Notes: generated by a model from the letters alone, not told the origin. DNA of 41,587 bases from Anaerolineales bacterium (GCA_016789175.1 JAEURK010000012.1:1-41587); one strand, 5' to 3'; shown: positions 7,291 through 16,677, counted from the stretch's first letter. Numbers and translations: made by a program.

Positions 7291-8832
7291 ATGCGAACAC
7301 TGCCTCTGGCACGCTGGACGCCGCGCGTCGAGCCGCGCTTCTCGCTGCTGCCTTTGCCTCTGTTGGGCCTATATCTCCTGGCTCTTCCTTTGTTACTGTG
7401 GCGGCTCGATAGCGCTCCGGCGTTTTGGTTCGACGAAGGGTTCCGTGCGAACCAGGCGTACGTGCTCGCCACGACCGGCCAGTATGCAACGTCTGATCAT
7501 GATGCCGTGCGGCCGTTCGATCCGGCCGCCGGCACCGGCCCGGCCGACACGCTTCCGGTCGCTGCGCTTTACGCGCTGCTGGGGCCCGGCATCTGGCAAT
7601 CCCGACTGCCGACCGTGGTGTATGCCTTACTGGGCCTCACAGCTGCCTATTTCCTTGGCCGCTGGTTTGCGGGCTGGCAGGCCGGGTTCCTGGCGGCCCT
7701 ACTGGTGCTGGCCGCCCCGACCGTGGGCGACACCGGTTATGTGATGCTCGGCCGTCAGTTGATGGGTGAAGTGCCCGCCGTGGCGTTGATCCTGCTGGGG
7801 CTCTGGCTGTGGTTTCAGACCTGGGAGGCGGATCGGCCTCTGCCGGCGCCCTGGCGCGCAGCCCTGCCGGGCCTGGTCGTTGGCCTGGGGCTGCTGTCGA
7901 AGACCCAGACCGCCTTCGGCGTTCTGCCGGGTCTGGCCCTCATCACCGCGGCTCGTTGTTGGACGTTGCGTCGCCAGGGCCGGGCGACGCTGATCCGTGA
8001 AGTCGCGCCGCTGTTGGCTGTGGCAGCCATGCTGGGTTCCTGGCAGTTATTGACGCGGATCGCCGTCGATGACATCCGCCGGGCCGAATATGCGGCGATG
8101 CTGAGCGTGACGGTCGGCACCAACCTGCTGACGTCGCTGTTCGGTCGCGCCACGTCCAACAGCGCCTGGGCGATGTTCGGCCTGATGGTGACGGTGGCGG
8201 TGTTGGCCGTGATCGCAGCGGCCCGACCCGGGGGGGCGCGTTGGTCGGCGCGCGCGTGGGGGCAGTTGACGTTGGCCCTGATCGTGCTCTCACACGCGCT
8301 CTGGTTTGCGTATGTGTCGATCGGCTGGACCCGCTATGCCTTTCTGGGTTGGGTGACCGCCTGGTTGCTGCTGGGCGTCGGCGCGACTCGCCTGTTGCGC
8401 CAGCCCGAGGTCGGGCCCTGGCCCTGGCGTATCGCAGCGGTGGCGCTGGCGGCGCTCGCGTTTCTCTACAACGGCTACAGGATCGTCGCGACGGCCCGCG
8501 ACCCGCAAGTGGTCGCGGCTGCGGCATTCATCCGTCAGCAGATTCCGGCTGAGGCCGTGATCGAGAGCTGGGAGTGGGAGCTCGATGCGCTGGCATTGCG
8601 CACCGATATCAGCCGACCTGGCCAGACCGACCAGATGGACGCCATCCGCCGCGCGTTCTACCCGACCGGCGGCCCCGCCCCGACCTACGATACGCTGCGC
8701 AACGATCCCGATTACTTGATCGTGGGTCGGATGGCGGGCTTCACGGGCGTCTACCCGCCCGACATCATCGCCGACCATTTTGTGTTGCTGGTCGAGATCG
8801 GCGACTACGACATCTACAGTCGGGTGCGCTGA
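7291..8832 (+). CDS. GT39-like membrane glycosyltransferase (PMT/ArnT superfamily)
   Basis: A 513-residue polytopic protein, with about ten or more hydrophobic segments between residues 20 and 400 and a soluble C-terminal tail. The N-terminal loop has the acidic pair in PAFWFDEGFRANQAY, matching the first-loop catalytic DE of the dolichyl-phosphate-mannose/ArnT GT-C fold, and GYVMLGRQLMGEVPAVAL in the fourth-loop region fits the PMT_2 domain. It should transfer a sugar from a polyprenyl-phosphate donor outside the cytoplasmic membrane, which fits uppP upstream, but donor and acceptor are unknown. The 189-base gap before it (7102-7290) shows no clear gene or promoter. It converges on the MBL gene with only 10 bases between the stops. 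Confidence 0.8.
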   Translation: MRTLPLARWTPRVEPRFSLLPLPLLGLYLLALPLLLWRLDSAPAFWFDEGFRANQAYVLATTGQYATSDHDAVRPFDPAAGTGPADTLPVAALYALLGPGIWQSRLPTVVYALLGLTAAYFLGRWFAGWQAGFLAALLVLAAPTVGDTGYVMLGRQLMGEVPAVALILLGLWLWFQTWEADRPLPAPWRAALPGLVVGLGLLSKTQTAFGVLPGLALITAARCWTLRRQGRATLIREVAPLLAVAAMLGSWQLLTRIAVDDIRRAEYAAMLSVTVGTNLLTSLFGRATSNSAWAMFGLMVTVAVLAVIAAARPGGARWSARAWGQLTLALIVLSHALWFAYVSIGWTRYAFLGWVTAWLLLGVGATRLLRQPEVGPWPWRIAAVALAALAFLYNGYRIVATARDPQVVAAAAFIRQQIPAEAVIESWEWELDALALRTDISRPGQTDQMDAIRRAFYPTGGPAPTYDTLRNDPDYLIVGRMAGFTGVYPPDIIADHFVLLVEIGDYDIYSRVR

Positions 8833-8842
8833 CGCGCCGGGC

Positions 8843-9469
8843 TCAGTCCGTCGCCAGGAAGGGGTTCTGGCGGCGTTCACGCCCGATCGTGGTCGCCGGC
8901 CCGTGCCCTGGATAGACCGCCGTGTCGTCGGGCAAGGTCAGCAGCTGCTGGCGAATGCTCTCCATGAGCGTCGCGTAGCTGCCGCCCGGCAGATCGGTCC
9001 GCCCGATCCCATCCTCGAAAAGCACATCCCCGCTGAAGACGGCGTTGTGTCCGTGCTCGCAAAAGGCCACATGCCCGACCGTATGTCCGGGCACAAACAA
9101 CACCTCGAACGATAAGTCGCCGACGGCGACTGTCGCGATCGCATCCAGCGCGATCGCCGGGTCCGGCCCGATCTCGAACGTCAAACCGTAGTTGCGCCCG
9201 CCGCCGCCGGAGCGATAAAGCGGCAGATCGAGCGGATGCAATGCTACGGGCAGGCTGAGGGCCGTGTGCAGCTCGGCGACGGCGCCGATGTGATCGAAGT
9301 GGGCGTGGGTCAGGAGGATGTGCGTGGCACGCCACTGCCGGTCCGCGAGCGTGCGTAGCACCTGGTCGGCGTCGCCGCCCGGGTCGATCACGGCGGCCGT
9401 GCCGGCCGGATCCGCGACGATGTAGCAGTTGGTGCCCAGAGGGCCGAGCGGGAGGGTGAGGATGTTCAT
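8843..9469 (-). CDS. MBL-fold metallo-hydrolase (glyoxalase II-like)
   Basis: A 208-residue metallo-beta-lactamase-fold hydrolase. The metal motif THAHFDHIG (HxHxDH), the GHTVGH histidine, the SGDVLF aspartate and the YPGHGP histidine form the full dinuclear site of the GloB/YcbL group. Such enzymes hydrolyse thioesters such as S-lactoylglutathione or related metabolites. The start is set at MNILTLPLGPLGTNCY (ATG 9469), matching the family N-terminus; a longer frame to 9508 adds residues unlike the family. It lies alone, divergent from the alpha-2-macroglobulin gene and convergent with the glycosyltransferase. The true substrate is not predictable. Confidence 0.92.
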   Translation of the reverse strand: MNILTLPLGPLGTNCYIVADPAGTAAVIDPGGDADQVLRTLADRQWRATHILLTHAHFDHIGAVAELHTALSLPVALHPLDLPLYRSGGGGRNYGLTFEIGPDPAIALDAIATVAVGDLSFEVLFVPGHTVGHVAFCEHGHNAVFSGDVLFEDGIGRTDLPGGSYATLMESIRQQLLTLPDDTAVYPGHGPATTIGRERRQNPFLATD

Positions 9470-9534
9470 AGCGTCAATAAATGAAAACGATTGCCGGAAC
9501 CATATCACATCGGCGCACGACCCCGAAGGTTGGA

Positions 9535-9549
9535 ATATTGGGCCAATAT
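9535..9549. promoter_or_regulatory. Perfect palindrome ATATTGG-G-CCAATAT, possible operator
   Basis: Seven-base arms around one base, in the 242-base gap between the divergent MBL and alpha-2-macroglobulin genes. The symmetry and position suggest a dimeric regulator site, but no matching regulator is identified and it could be chance. Confidence 0.3.
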
Positions 9550-9677
9550 CTTTGAATAGGCTTTTTGAATGACCTTGTTTTCCCGAGAATCGTGGATGGA
9601 CCTGTCAGGTCGAAGGTTAGAATCCCCCGGGCCGCATGCCGCGTGGAGCCAATTCCCCCCATCCGGCGTCTTTCTCG

Positions 9678-9683
9678 TACAAT
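9678..9683 (+). promoter_or_regulatory. -10 box TACAAT of the alpha-2-macroglobulin gene
   Basis: TACAAT lies 28 bases before the ATG at 9712, leaving room for a short leader with an AGGAAGAG ribosome-binding site at 9701-9708. No good -35 element is visible. Confidence 0.45.
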
Positions 9684-9711
9684 AAACAGGTCCACCCATC
9701 AGGAAGAGAAG

Positions 9712-12700
9712 ATGATGATCAATATCCACCGGGCCGCTCGGTCGCGTGTGTCATTGGCGGTGTCCGCCCTGCTGGCGGCTTCACTGGCGTGTTCGTGGTT
9801 TACTCCGGCGCCGACGATGACGCCCCAACCGACCAACACGCCCGCTCCCTCTCCAACGCCGCTGCCGGCCGTCCCGCCGGCCGTGATCGATCGCCTGCCG
9901 GAGCCCGGCGCCGAACAGGCCCCGGCCGCGCCCGTGATCGTGTACTTCGACGCGCCGATGGATCCCAACAGCGTCGAGGGCTCGTTCAAGCTGATGGCCG
10001 CCGACGACGGCTCGACCGTGGCCGGCGATTTCACCTGGAGCGACAACAATTCCACGTTGACCTTCACACCGGCCGAACCGCTCGCCCATAGCCGCACCTA
10101 TCGGGCCGAGGTCGCGGCCGGCGTGCGCAACAGCGCCGGCCTGGCGCTCAACTCGGCTTTTGGATTCTCGTTTGAAACCGTCGGGGATCTGGCCGTGGCC
10201 CAGGTCTACCCGGGACCTGACTCGGGCGAGGCGGCCTCCGACAGCGTGATCTCGGTCGCATTCAATCGCCCGATCGTGCCGCTGACCGGCGTGGCCGATC
10301 AGGCTGATCTGATCAACCCGCTGATCCTCACGCCCGAGGTGCCCGGCACCGGCGAGTGGGTCACCACCAGTCTGTATCGCTTCCGCCCCGCGCAGCCGCT
10401 TGTCGGTGGCCAGACGTATACGGCCAGCATCGCGGCCGGGCTCGCGGACACGCTCGGGACGACGCTGCCGGCCGAGTACGCCTGGTCGTTCACGGTCGCC
10501 TTGCCGTCCGTGATCTTCACCTCTCCGGCGTTCGATGCCTTCAACGTGCCGCTCACGGCGCCGATCACGACGACGTTCAACCAGCCGATGGATCACGCCA
10601 GCACCGAAGCCGCCTTCGCGCTCTCCGGGCCCGCCGGGCTGGTCGCGGGCGATCTGCGCTGGTCGGACGACGACCGCAGCCTCGGTTTTGTGCCGTCGGC
10701 GCCGCTGGATCTCGGCACGACCTACCAGATCACCTTCGCCGATGGCGCGCGGGCAGCCGGGGCCACGGGCCCGGGCATGCCCGCCCTGTCCACGGCGTTC
10801 ACGACCGTGCTCCCGGCCCGTCTGGCCGCAATCGACCCGGACGAGGGCGGCACCCTCGATCCCTACGGCTCGATCACGCTCTTCTTCGACTCGCCGATGG
10901 ACGTGGCCACGATCAACGCCAACGTTTCAATTTCGCCCGAGCCGCAGGTGACCAGCGTCTACACGTATTGGAACGAGACCAACCTGACCTATTCGCTGTC
11001 GTACGATCTGCGTCCAGGCGCGACCTACACGCTCGCGCTCGAGCCCGGCATGCGCGACCCCTACGGCGCGCTGGCCTTCACCGAGCGCCGCACTGCCACG
11101 TTCACGACCGGCGACTATCCCGCCCAGGTGCAGCTCGGCGCCGACGGCCAGGTCAGCTATTACCGCGGCGAAGGCCCGACCGCGGCCACGCTGGCGACGC
11201 GCAACGTCGATCGGATCGATTTCAACCTGGCGGCTGTGGACGTGTTCACGTTCCTGACGTTCGCAACCGGTTATGACACGGCTCAGGTCCCGTTGAACTA
11301 CGTGCGTTCCTGGTCGGTGACGCCCGGCGGCGCGCGCAACGAGCGTGTGATCACGCCGGTGTCGCTCGCGGCGCAGGGCTCGCTGGCGCCCGGTCTGTAC
11401 GTGCTGCGGGCCTATCCCGGCGATTCGATCGGCGAGCTGTCCGAGGCCGTGGTGGTCTCCAACATCCAGCTCACGGTCAAGGCCGGGCTGCGCACCGCCC
11501 TGGCCTGGGCCATCGACGTGCGCACCGGCGATCCGGTGACGGACCTGCCGCTCAACCTGTGGCGCGCCGACGGCGTGCAGGTGACGTCGGCCCGCACCGA
11601 CGCCGACGGCGTGGCGCTCTTCACGTGGGACACCGATGTGCCGACCTACACCGAGTGGGTGGTGTTCTCGGATGATCCGGCCCGCGTGGCCGCCGCCTCG
11701 ACCGCCTGGAGCAACGACGTCGAGCCCTGGCAGTTCGGCATCGATCAGCGCTACGACGAATCGCCGCTGGTCGGCTATCTCACGACCGATCGGCCGATCT
11801 ACCGCCCGGGCGAGACGATCGAGGTCAAGGGCATCCTGCGCTCCGGCAGCGAAGCGCGCTACACGCTCCCGCCCTTCGAGGCCGTGAGCGTGCAGGTGTA
11901 CAGCCCGATGGGTGAGCTCCTCCGCGAAGAGACGGTGCCGCTCTCGGCCTACGGCTCGTTCGCGCTCTCACAACCCATCGACGAGATCGCCGAGCTCGGC
12001 ACCTATTCGGTCATCGCGCGCCGCGTCGGCGCGGACGAGTTCGAGCCCCAAATCGGCAGCGTGTATTTCAACGTGGCCCAGTATCGCAAGCCTGAGTTCA
12101 ACGTCACCGTGACGCCCGCCGCGGCCGATGCGATCATCGGCGACGAGGTCACGGCCGAGGTCGACGCGCGTTTCTTCTTTGATCTGCCGGTCACCGGCGC
12201 CAGGGTCGAATGGCGCGTGTTCAGCAATTCGACGTTCTTCGAGCCGGATGTGCCCGGCAACTTCAGCTTTACCGATCCCGACTACATCCGCAGCCAGACC
12301 ACGCCCGCCGGGCTGGGCCTGATCGTTGAACAGGTCGGCACGACCGATGCGAACGGCCGCGCGACGCTGCGGCTTACGGCGCCGCCAGCCGATCCTGGCC
12401 GGACCCTGAGTTACGAAATCCAGGCCGTGGTCACCGACCCGGCCGGCGATGTGCAGGTGGCCGGCCACGCAACGGTGACGGTCCATCCGGCGCAGCTGGC
12501 GGTCGGCATCGCGCCCGAGCGGTATCTGATCGCGGCCAACCAACCCGTCGCATTCGATGTGATCAGCCTCGATACCTCCGGCGCAGAAGCGCCAAACCGG
12601 GTCGTGCAGGCCAGCCTCGAGCGCGTCGACTGGAGCTGCGCCCAGAGCGTCGACCCGGTGTCGCGTGAAACCACCTGGAGCTGCGACGAGACGCGCACCC

Positions 12701-15669
12701 CCGTCGGCTCGCAGCGCCTGACGACCGACGCGCAGGGCCGGGCGACGGGTTCGCTCACGCCCGATGAGGCCGGCAGCTATCGCCTGGCCGTGACGATCAC
12801 GGACGCGGACGGGCGCGAGGCCCGCGCCGTGGCCTACGTCTATGCCATGGGCGCGGGCGCGTTCAACTGGCGCCGCGACCCGAATGCCAGGATCGAGCTG
12901 ACGACTGATCGGCGCGCGTATGAGCCCGGCGACACAGCCGAGGTGCTCATCCCCTCGCCGCTCGGTGCGGGCGCCCGCGCGCTGATCACGGTCGAGCGCG
13001 ATGGCGTGCTGCGCCACGACATCATCACCCTCGAGGGCGCCGCGACGACCTACCGGCTGCCGCTCACGGCCGACGACGCGCCCGGCGTATTCGTCTCCGC
13101 CGTCGTGATCCGCCCGGGCGAGGACCCGGACTATCGGCTCGGCTTGACCCGGGTGGCGGTGAGCGCCGCCCAGCAACTGCTGACCGTCACGGCCACGCCC
13201 GATCGCACGCGGGCCGGTCCGGGTGAGATCGTGCGCTATACGATCGACGTCCGCGATTCGGCTGGCGCGCCCGTTCAGGCCGAGGTGGCGGTCAGCGTCG
13301 CCGATCTGGCCGCGCTCAAGCTGGCCGAGCCCAACGCCCAGCCGATCGATCAGGCCTTCTATGGCCTGCCGCGGCTCGGGGTGCGGACCGGTCTGAGCCT
13401 CAATGTGGCCGGGGATACCGTGCCCGAGGACGTCTGGGCGCTCGGACGCGGCGGCGGTGGCGGCGGCGGCGACGGCCTCTTCGAGTTGCTCTCGCCGCGC
13501 AGCAACTTCAAGGACACGGCGTTCTGGAGCGCGCAATCCGTCACGGACGCCGACGGCAGCCTGGTGATCGAGGTGACCTTGCCCGATAACCTGACCACCT
13601 GGCGGCTGGACGCCCGCGCTGTCACGGCCGACACCCGGGTCGGCGCGACCCAGGTCGACCTCGTCGCCAGCAAGACCCTGCAGATCCGGCCGATCACGCC
13701 GCGCTTCTTGACGGCCGGCGATCGACTGACGCTCAAGGCCGTGATCGACAACGCCAACGCCGAGTCGCTCGACGTGCGCGTCTTGTTGGATGCCACCGGT
13801 GTCACGCTGACCGGCCCGGCCGAGCAGGCCGTGACCGTGCCGGCCGGCGGCCGGGTCGAGGTGGCCTGGCCGGTCGAGGTAGCGGAGTCCGCCGCCGCGG
13901 ACCTGACGTTCACGGTCCAGGGTGGCGGCCAGTTCGACGCCTCCAAGCCCACGCTTGGGCAGGGCGCCGACCAGCTGATCCCGATCTATCGCTATCTCGC
14001 CCCCGAGGTCGTTGCCACGGCGGGCGATCTATCCGAGGCCGGCGTGCGGGTCGAGGCGATCGGCGTGCCGCGACGCTTCGGTGCGGTGGCCGCCGACCTT
14101 GACGTGCGGGTAACGCCGTCGCTGATGGCCTCGTTCACGCCCGCGCTGGACGCGCTGGAGGATCCCGAGTCCCCGGACGATGAGAGCGCCGCGGGCTGGA
14201 CCGCGCGGCTGACGGCCAACACCGCCGTGCTGAAGGCCCTGCAGGTGGCCGATGCGCAGCCCGACCTGCAGCTGATCCTGCGCGGACGCATCCGGCGCGC
14301 GATCGTGTCGCTCAGTCAGATGCAGAACGCCGACGGCGGCTGGGGCTTTTGGAAGGATGGGCCGTCGGACGAGTGGTTGACGGCCAGCGCGGTGCTCGGG
14401 ATGCGCGCCGATCTCGACCTGGAGGCCGAGGACGCGCCGTCCGAGATCTCGTATGTGCTGGAACGCGCGCTGGAGTATCTCAACGGCATCGCCTTCCTGG
14501 TCGAGCCGGCGGCCGTGCCGGCCGAGGAGAGCTGGCGGCTCGACCGACAGGCCCTGGTCCTGTACGCCCTGGCCAACACCAGCTCCGACGTGACGGCCTT
14601 GGTCGATGCCCTCTACGACGCCCGCGATCGTTTGAGCGCGGAAGGCCAGGCCCTGATGGCGCTCACGCTCGGCGCCGAGGACCCACGGGCGCGGACCCTG
14701 ATCGACACGCTGGTCTCGAGCGCCGACGTCAGCGCGACCGGCGCGAGTTGGGTGGAAGGCGGGTCGGCGTTCCGGATGTTCGGGAGCCAGACCCGCGCGA
14801 CCTCGGTCGTGCTGGCGGCATTGATGCGCCTCGACCCCGAGAACCCGATCGCGCCCAACGCCGTGCGCTGGTTGATGATCGCGCGCCGGGCCGACGGCTG
14901 GGAGAGCAGCCAGGAGACCTCCTGGGCCCTGCACGCGCTCAGCGCCTGGGCCGAGCACACCGACGAGCTGAGCGGTGACTTCGACTACAGCGTGCGACTG
15001 AACGGCGCCGCACTGCTCGAGGGCGCCGTGAACGCCGAGAACCTGGCGGTCGTCGCCGAGGCGCGCACCGCCGAACTGATCCGGGTCCAGGCCAATCAAC
15101 TGCTCTTCGAGCGCACTGAAGGCGCCGGACGCCTGTACTACACGGCGGCGCTCAACGTGGTGTTGCCGGCGGGCGAGGCCCCGGCCGTCGATCGCGGTCT
15201 GAGTGTGAGCCGCAGTTATGCGCTCGAGAGCTCGACCTGCGGCGGCGACGCTCAGCCGCTCTGCCCGGCCGTCACCGAGGCTCAGGTCGGCACCACCGTG
15301 CGGGTCACGGTGAACGTCTCGACCTCTCGCGAGCGTCAGTTCGTTGTGCTCGAGGATCTCTTCCCAGCCGGCGCCGAGGCGATCGATACCAGCCTGTTGA
15401 CTGCGCCGCGGGTCGATGAGCCGCTTGGGCTGCGTCTGTCCGAACCCGATTTCTGGTGGGGCGGCTGGTGGTTTGCGCGTCAGACCGTGCGCGACGATCG
15501 CGTGCGCGTCGTCGCCGACGTGCTTCCGGCCGGCTCATACTCCTACAGCTATCTGCTTTACATGCAGACCGACGGCATCTTCCAGGTGCGGCCGGCGCAG
15601 GCCTACGCGCTCTATGCTCCTGAGGTCTTCGGGCGCAGCACCGGCGAGGTGTTTACGATTACCCCGTAG
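9712..15669 (+). CDS. Alpha-2-macroglobulin-like lipoprotein with Big_5 repeats, lacking the thioester motif
   Basis: A 1985-residue secreted lipoprotein. The signal peptide ends in the lipobox ASLAC near residue 25, followed by a Thr/Pro linker. Four SbsA-type Ig-like (Big_5) domains occupy about residues 57-480, with repeats of the 'FDxPMD' type. The MG2 signature GYLTTDRPIYRPGETIEVKG is near 688-707, a glycine run (bait-like linker) at about 1247-1253, and the A2M block AFWSAQSVTDADG near 1270. The helical toroid with ADGGWGFW is near 1540 and GWESSQETSWALHAL near 1728. The family traps attacking proteases at the cell surface. Where a CxEQ thioester normally sits (about 1464-1500) the protein reads LEDPESPDDESAAGW, with no Cys, so covalent capture is not expected. 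No pbpC partner is present. Start ATG 9712 follows AGGAAGAG. Confidence 0.9.
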   Translation: MMINIHRAARSRVSLAVSALLAASLACSWFTPAPTMTPQPTNTPAPSPTPLPAVPPAVIDRLPEPGAEQAPAAPVIVYFDAPMDPNSVEGSFKLMAADDGSTVAGDFTWSDNNSTLTFTPAEPLAHSRTYRAEVAAGVRNSAGLALNSAFGFSFETVGDLAVAQVYPGPDSGEAASDSVISVAFNRPIVPLTGVADQADLINPLILTPEVPGTGEWVTTSLYRFRPAQPLVGGQTYTASIAAGLADTLGTTLPAEYAWSFTVALPSVIFTSPAFDAFNVPLTAPITTTFNQPMDHASTEAAFALSGPAGLVAGDLRWSDDDRSLGFVPSAPLDLGTTYQITFADGARAAGATGPGMPALSTAFTTVLPARLAAIDPDEGGTLDPYGSITLFFDSPMDVATINANVSISPEPQVTSVYTYWNETNLTYSLSYDLRPGATYTLALEPGMRDPYGALAFTERRTATFTTGDYPAQVQLGADGQVSYYRGEGPTAATLATRNVDRIDFNLAAVDVFTFLTFATGYDTAQVPLNYVRSWSVTPGGARNERVITPVSLAAQGSLAPGLYVLRAYPGDSIGELSEAVVVSNIQLTVKAGLRTALAWAIDVRTGDPVTDLPLNLWRADGVQVTSARTDADGVALFTWDTDVPTYTEWVVFSDDPARVAAASTAWSNDVEPWQFGIDQRYDESPLVGYLTTDRPIYRPGETIEVKGILRSGSEARYTLPPFEAVSVQVYSPMGELLREETVPLSAYGSFALSQPIDEIAELGTYSVIARRVGADEFEPQIGSVYFNVAQYRKPEFNVTVTPAAADAIIGDEVTAEVDARFFFDLPVTGARVEWRVFSNSTFFEPDVPGNFSFTDPDYIRSQTTPAGLGLIVEQVGTTDANGRATLRLTAPPADPGRTLSYEIQAVVTDPAGDVQVAGHATVTVHPAQLAVGIAPERYLIAANQPVAFDVISLDTSGAEAPNRVVQASLERVDWSCAQSVDPVSRETTWSCDETRTPVGSQRLTTDAQGRATGSLTPDEAGSYRLAVTITDADGREARAVAYVYAMGAGAFNWRRDPNARIELTTDRRAYEPGDTAEVLIPSPLGAGARALITVERDGVLRHDIITLEGAATTYRLPLTADDAPGVFVSAVVIRPGEDPDYRLGLTRVAVSAAQQLLTVTATPDRTRAGPGEIVRYTIDVRDSAGAPVQAEVAVSVADLAALKLAEPNAQPIDQAFYGLPRLGVRTGLSLNVAGDTVPEDVWALGRGGGGGGGDGLFELLSPRSNFKDTAFWSAQSVTDADGSLVIEVTLPDNLTTWRLDARAVTADTRVGATQVDLVASKTLQIRPITPRFLTAGDRLTLKAVIDNANAESLDVRVLLDATGVTLTGPAEQAVTVPAGGRVEVAWPVEVAESAAADLTFTVQGGGQFDASKPTLGQGADQLIPIYRYLAPEVVATAGDLSEAGVRVEAIGVPRRFGAVAADLDVRVTPSLMASFTPALDALEDPESPDDESAAGWTARLTANTAVLKALQVADAQPDLQLILRGRIRRAIVSLSQMQNADGGWGFWKDGPSDEWLTASAVLGMRADLDLEAEDAPSEISYVLERALEYLNGIAFLVEPAAVPAEESWRLDRQALVLYALANTSSDVTALVDALYDARDRLSAEGQALMALTLGAEDPRARTLIDTLVSSADVSATGASWVEGGSAFRMFGSQTRATSVVLAALMRLDPENPIAPNAVRWLMIARRADGWESSQETSWALHALSAWAEHTDELSGDFDYSVRLNGAALLEGAVNAENLAVVAEARTAELIRVQANQLLFERTEGAGRLYYTAALNVVLPAGEAPAVDRGLSVSRSYALESSTCGGDAQPLCPAVTEAQVGTTVRVTVNVSTSRERQFVVLEDLFPAGAEAIDTSLLTAPRVDEPLGLRLSEPDFWWGGWWFARQTVRDDRVRVVADVLPAGSYSYSYLLYMQTDGIFQVRPAQAYALYAPEVFGRSTGEVFTITP

Positions 15670-15674
15670 TTCAA

Positions 15675-15714
15675 CGAAAGGCGAGGAGCGGCAGCGTTCA
15701 CTCCTCGCCTTTCG
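15675..15714. terminator. Bidirectional terminator hairpin between convergent genes
   Basis: Perfect 14-base arms (CGAAAGGCGAGGAG at 15675-15688, CTCCTCGCCTTTCG at 15701-15714) with a 12-base loop, lying between the stops of the alpha-2-macroglobulin gene and the MerR-type regulator. There is no strong T tract on either side. Confidence 0.7.
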
Positions 15715-15731
15715 CCCCGCGCTCCTGGCTC

Positions 15732-16553
15732 CTAAGCCTTCTCGACCGGGAACTGGACCTCGTTGACGGTGTTGGGGTCGTTCTGATCACCCATCGTATC
15801 GGGCAGCCGCAGATTGATCTCGCGCGCCGGACCGACGATGCGATAGCCGTTTTGATCGATCCATGCGGCCAGTGAGTCGTAGGCCGTGGGCAGTGTGGCG
15901 AACGGGCCGTGGTGGACCACGCAGGCCATCTTCTCGACGCGCGGCAGGTCGTAGACTTTGACTTTGTCGCTGGACGGCACCGCTTCGACAACCGGCTGGC
16001 AGACCTCGATATCCCAATCCTTTTCACGAAAATCGGGATCGTGATAAATCGCGAAGGGCGCGCCGGCCATGCGTGCCTTGTGCCGTTCCATGAACGCAAT
16101 GACCTCATCCCAAAGGATGTTCTGATCGGGCGGCTGCGGCACGATGCCCCGCATGGAAGCCACCTTGAAGGACTCCACAGTCTTGAGCACGACGGCATGA
16201 ACGGACATTGGTCTTTCCTCTTTAAGATGTTCGAGCCAGTTGGCCACGCGTTCCAGTCGGACCTCGTCTTCGCGCATTCGCTGGCGGATCTCGGCCTGTC
16301 GTAGCGCGAGCATGCCGCGCAAGTGCTCGACCGAGACCTCGTTCTCGAGCACGCTCCCGATCTCCTCGAGCGACAGCCCAAGATCCTTGAGGGCCAGAAT
16401 GCGGTACAGACGTGTGAGTTGACTGAACTCGTAGTAGCGATACGACGTGAACGTATCGACCAATACGGGCTTCAACAAACCCATCTCGTCGTACAGGCGC
16501 AGGGCTTTGACTGTGACGTGGCTGAGTTTCGAAAAATCCCCGATGCGGATCAT
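15732..16553 (-). CDS. MerR-family regulator with GyrI-like effector domain (BmrR-like)
   Basis: 273 residues. The N-terminal winged-helix domain (about 1-70) reads IRIGDFSKLSHVTVKALRLY then DEMGLLKP, the classic MerR recognition region. A helical linker (about 75-118) is followed by a GyrI-like small-molecule-binding domain (about 120-270) containing KVKVYDLPRVEKMACVVHHG and AWIDQNGYRIVGPARE. This architecture is that of BmrR/Mta-type regulators, which bind bulky, often cationic drugs and twist a promoter with a 19-base spacer into activity. Such a promoter lies immediately upstream of this gene (16571-16601), so autoregulation is likely. No efflux pump is adjacent; targets may be elsewhere. 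The ATG at 16553 fits the family N-terminus. Confidence 0.92.
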   Translation of the reverse strand: MIRIGDFSKLSHVTVKALRLYDEMGLLKPVLVDTFTSYRYYEFSQLTRLYRILALKDLGLSLEEIGSVLENEVSVEHLRGMLALRQAEIRQRMREDEVRLERVANWLEHLKEERPMSVHAVVLKTVESFKVASMRGIVPQPPDQNILWDEVIAFMERHKARMAGAPFAIYHDPDFREKDWDIEVCQPVVEAVPSSDKVKVYDLPRVEKMACVVHHGPFATLPTAYDSLAAWIDQNGYRIVGPAREINLRLPDTMGDQNDPNTVNEVQFPVEKA

Positions 16554-16570
16554 GTTGAGGCCTCGATGTC

Positions 16571-16601
16571 TTTATACAGTCTACCCATGCGGGAGAGTCA
16601 A
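16571..16601 (-). promoter_or_regulatory. MerR-type promoter/operator with 19-base spacer
   Basis: On the minus strand: -35 TTGACT (16596-16601), a 19-base spacer, and -10 TATAAA (16571-16576), 17 bases before the regulator ATG. The spacer holds an imperfect dyad (ACTCTCCC and GGGTAGACTGT), resembling the GACYCTCCCC-type operators known for BmrR and Mta. An over-long spacer plus dyad is the hallmark of MerR-activated promoters. Confidence 0.75.
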
Positions 16602-16609
16602 GCCTCGGC

Positions 16610-16660
16610 ACAAAAAGAGGCCCCGGCCAGTGCATTGCCTTGGCCGGGGCCTCTTTTTGT
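16610..16660 (-). terminator. Rho-independent terminator after the bactofilin gene
   Basis: Perfect 20-base arms (16610-16629 and 16641-16660) with an 11-base loop. The stem is GC-rich (GGCCCCGGCCA) and ends in TTTTTGT when read on the minus strand, 17 bases past the bactofilin stop. It is symmetric, so it would also work on the plus strand, and it insulates the regulator promoter. Confidence 0.92.
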
Positions 16661-16677
16661 AGGTGGGTCGGCGACGC

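Noticed and set aside
11968-13536. A 522-codon frame opposite the alpha-2-macroglobulin gene
   Set aside because: The plus-strand frame carries MG2 and A2M signatures across this stretch; the antisense frame has none.
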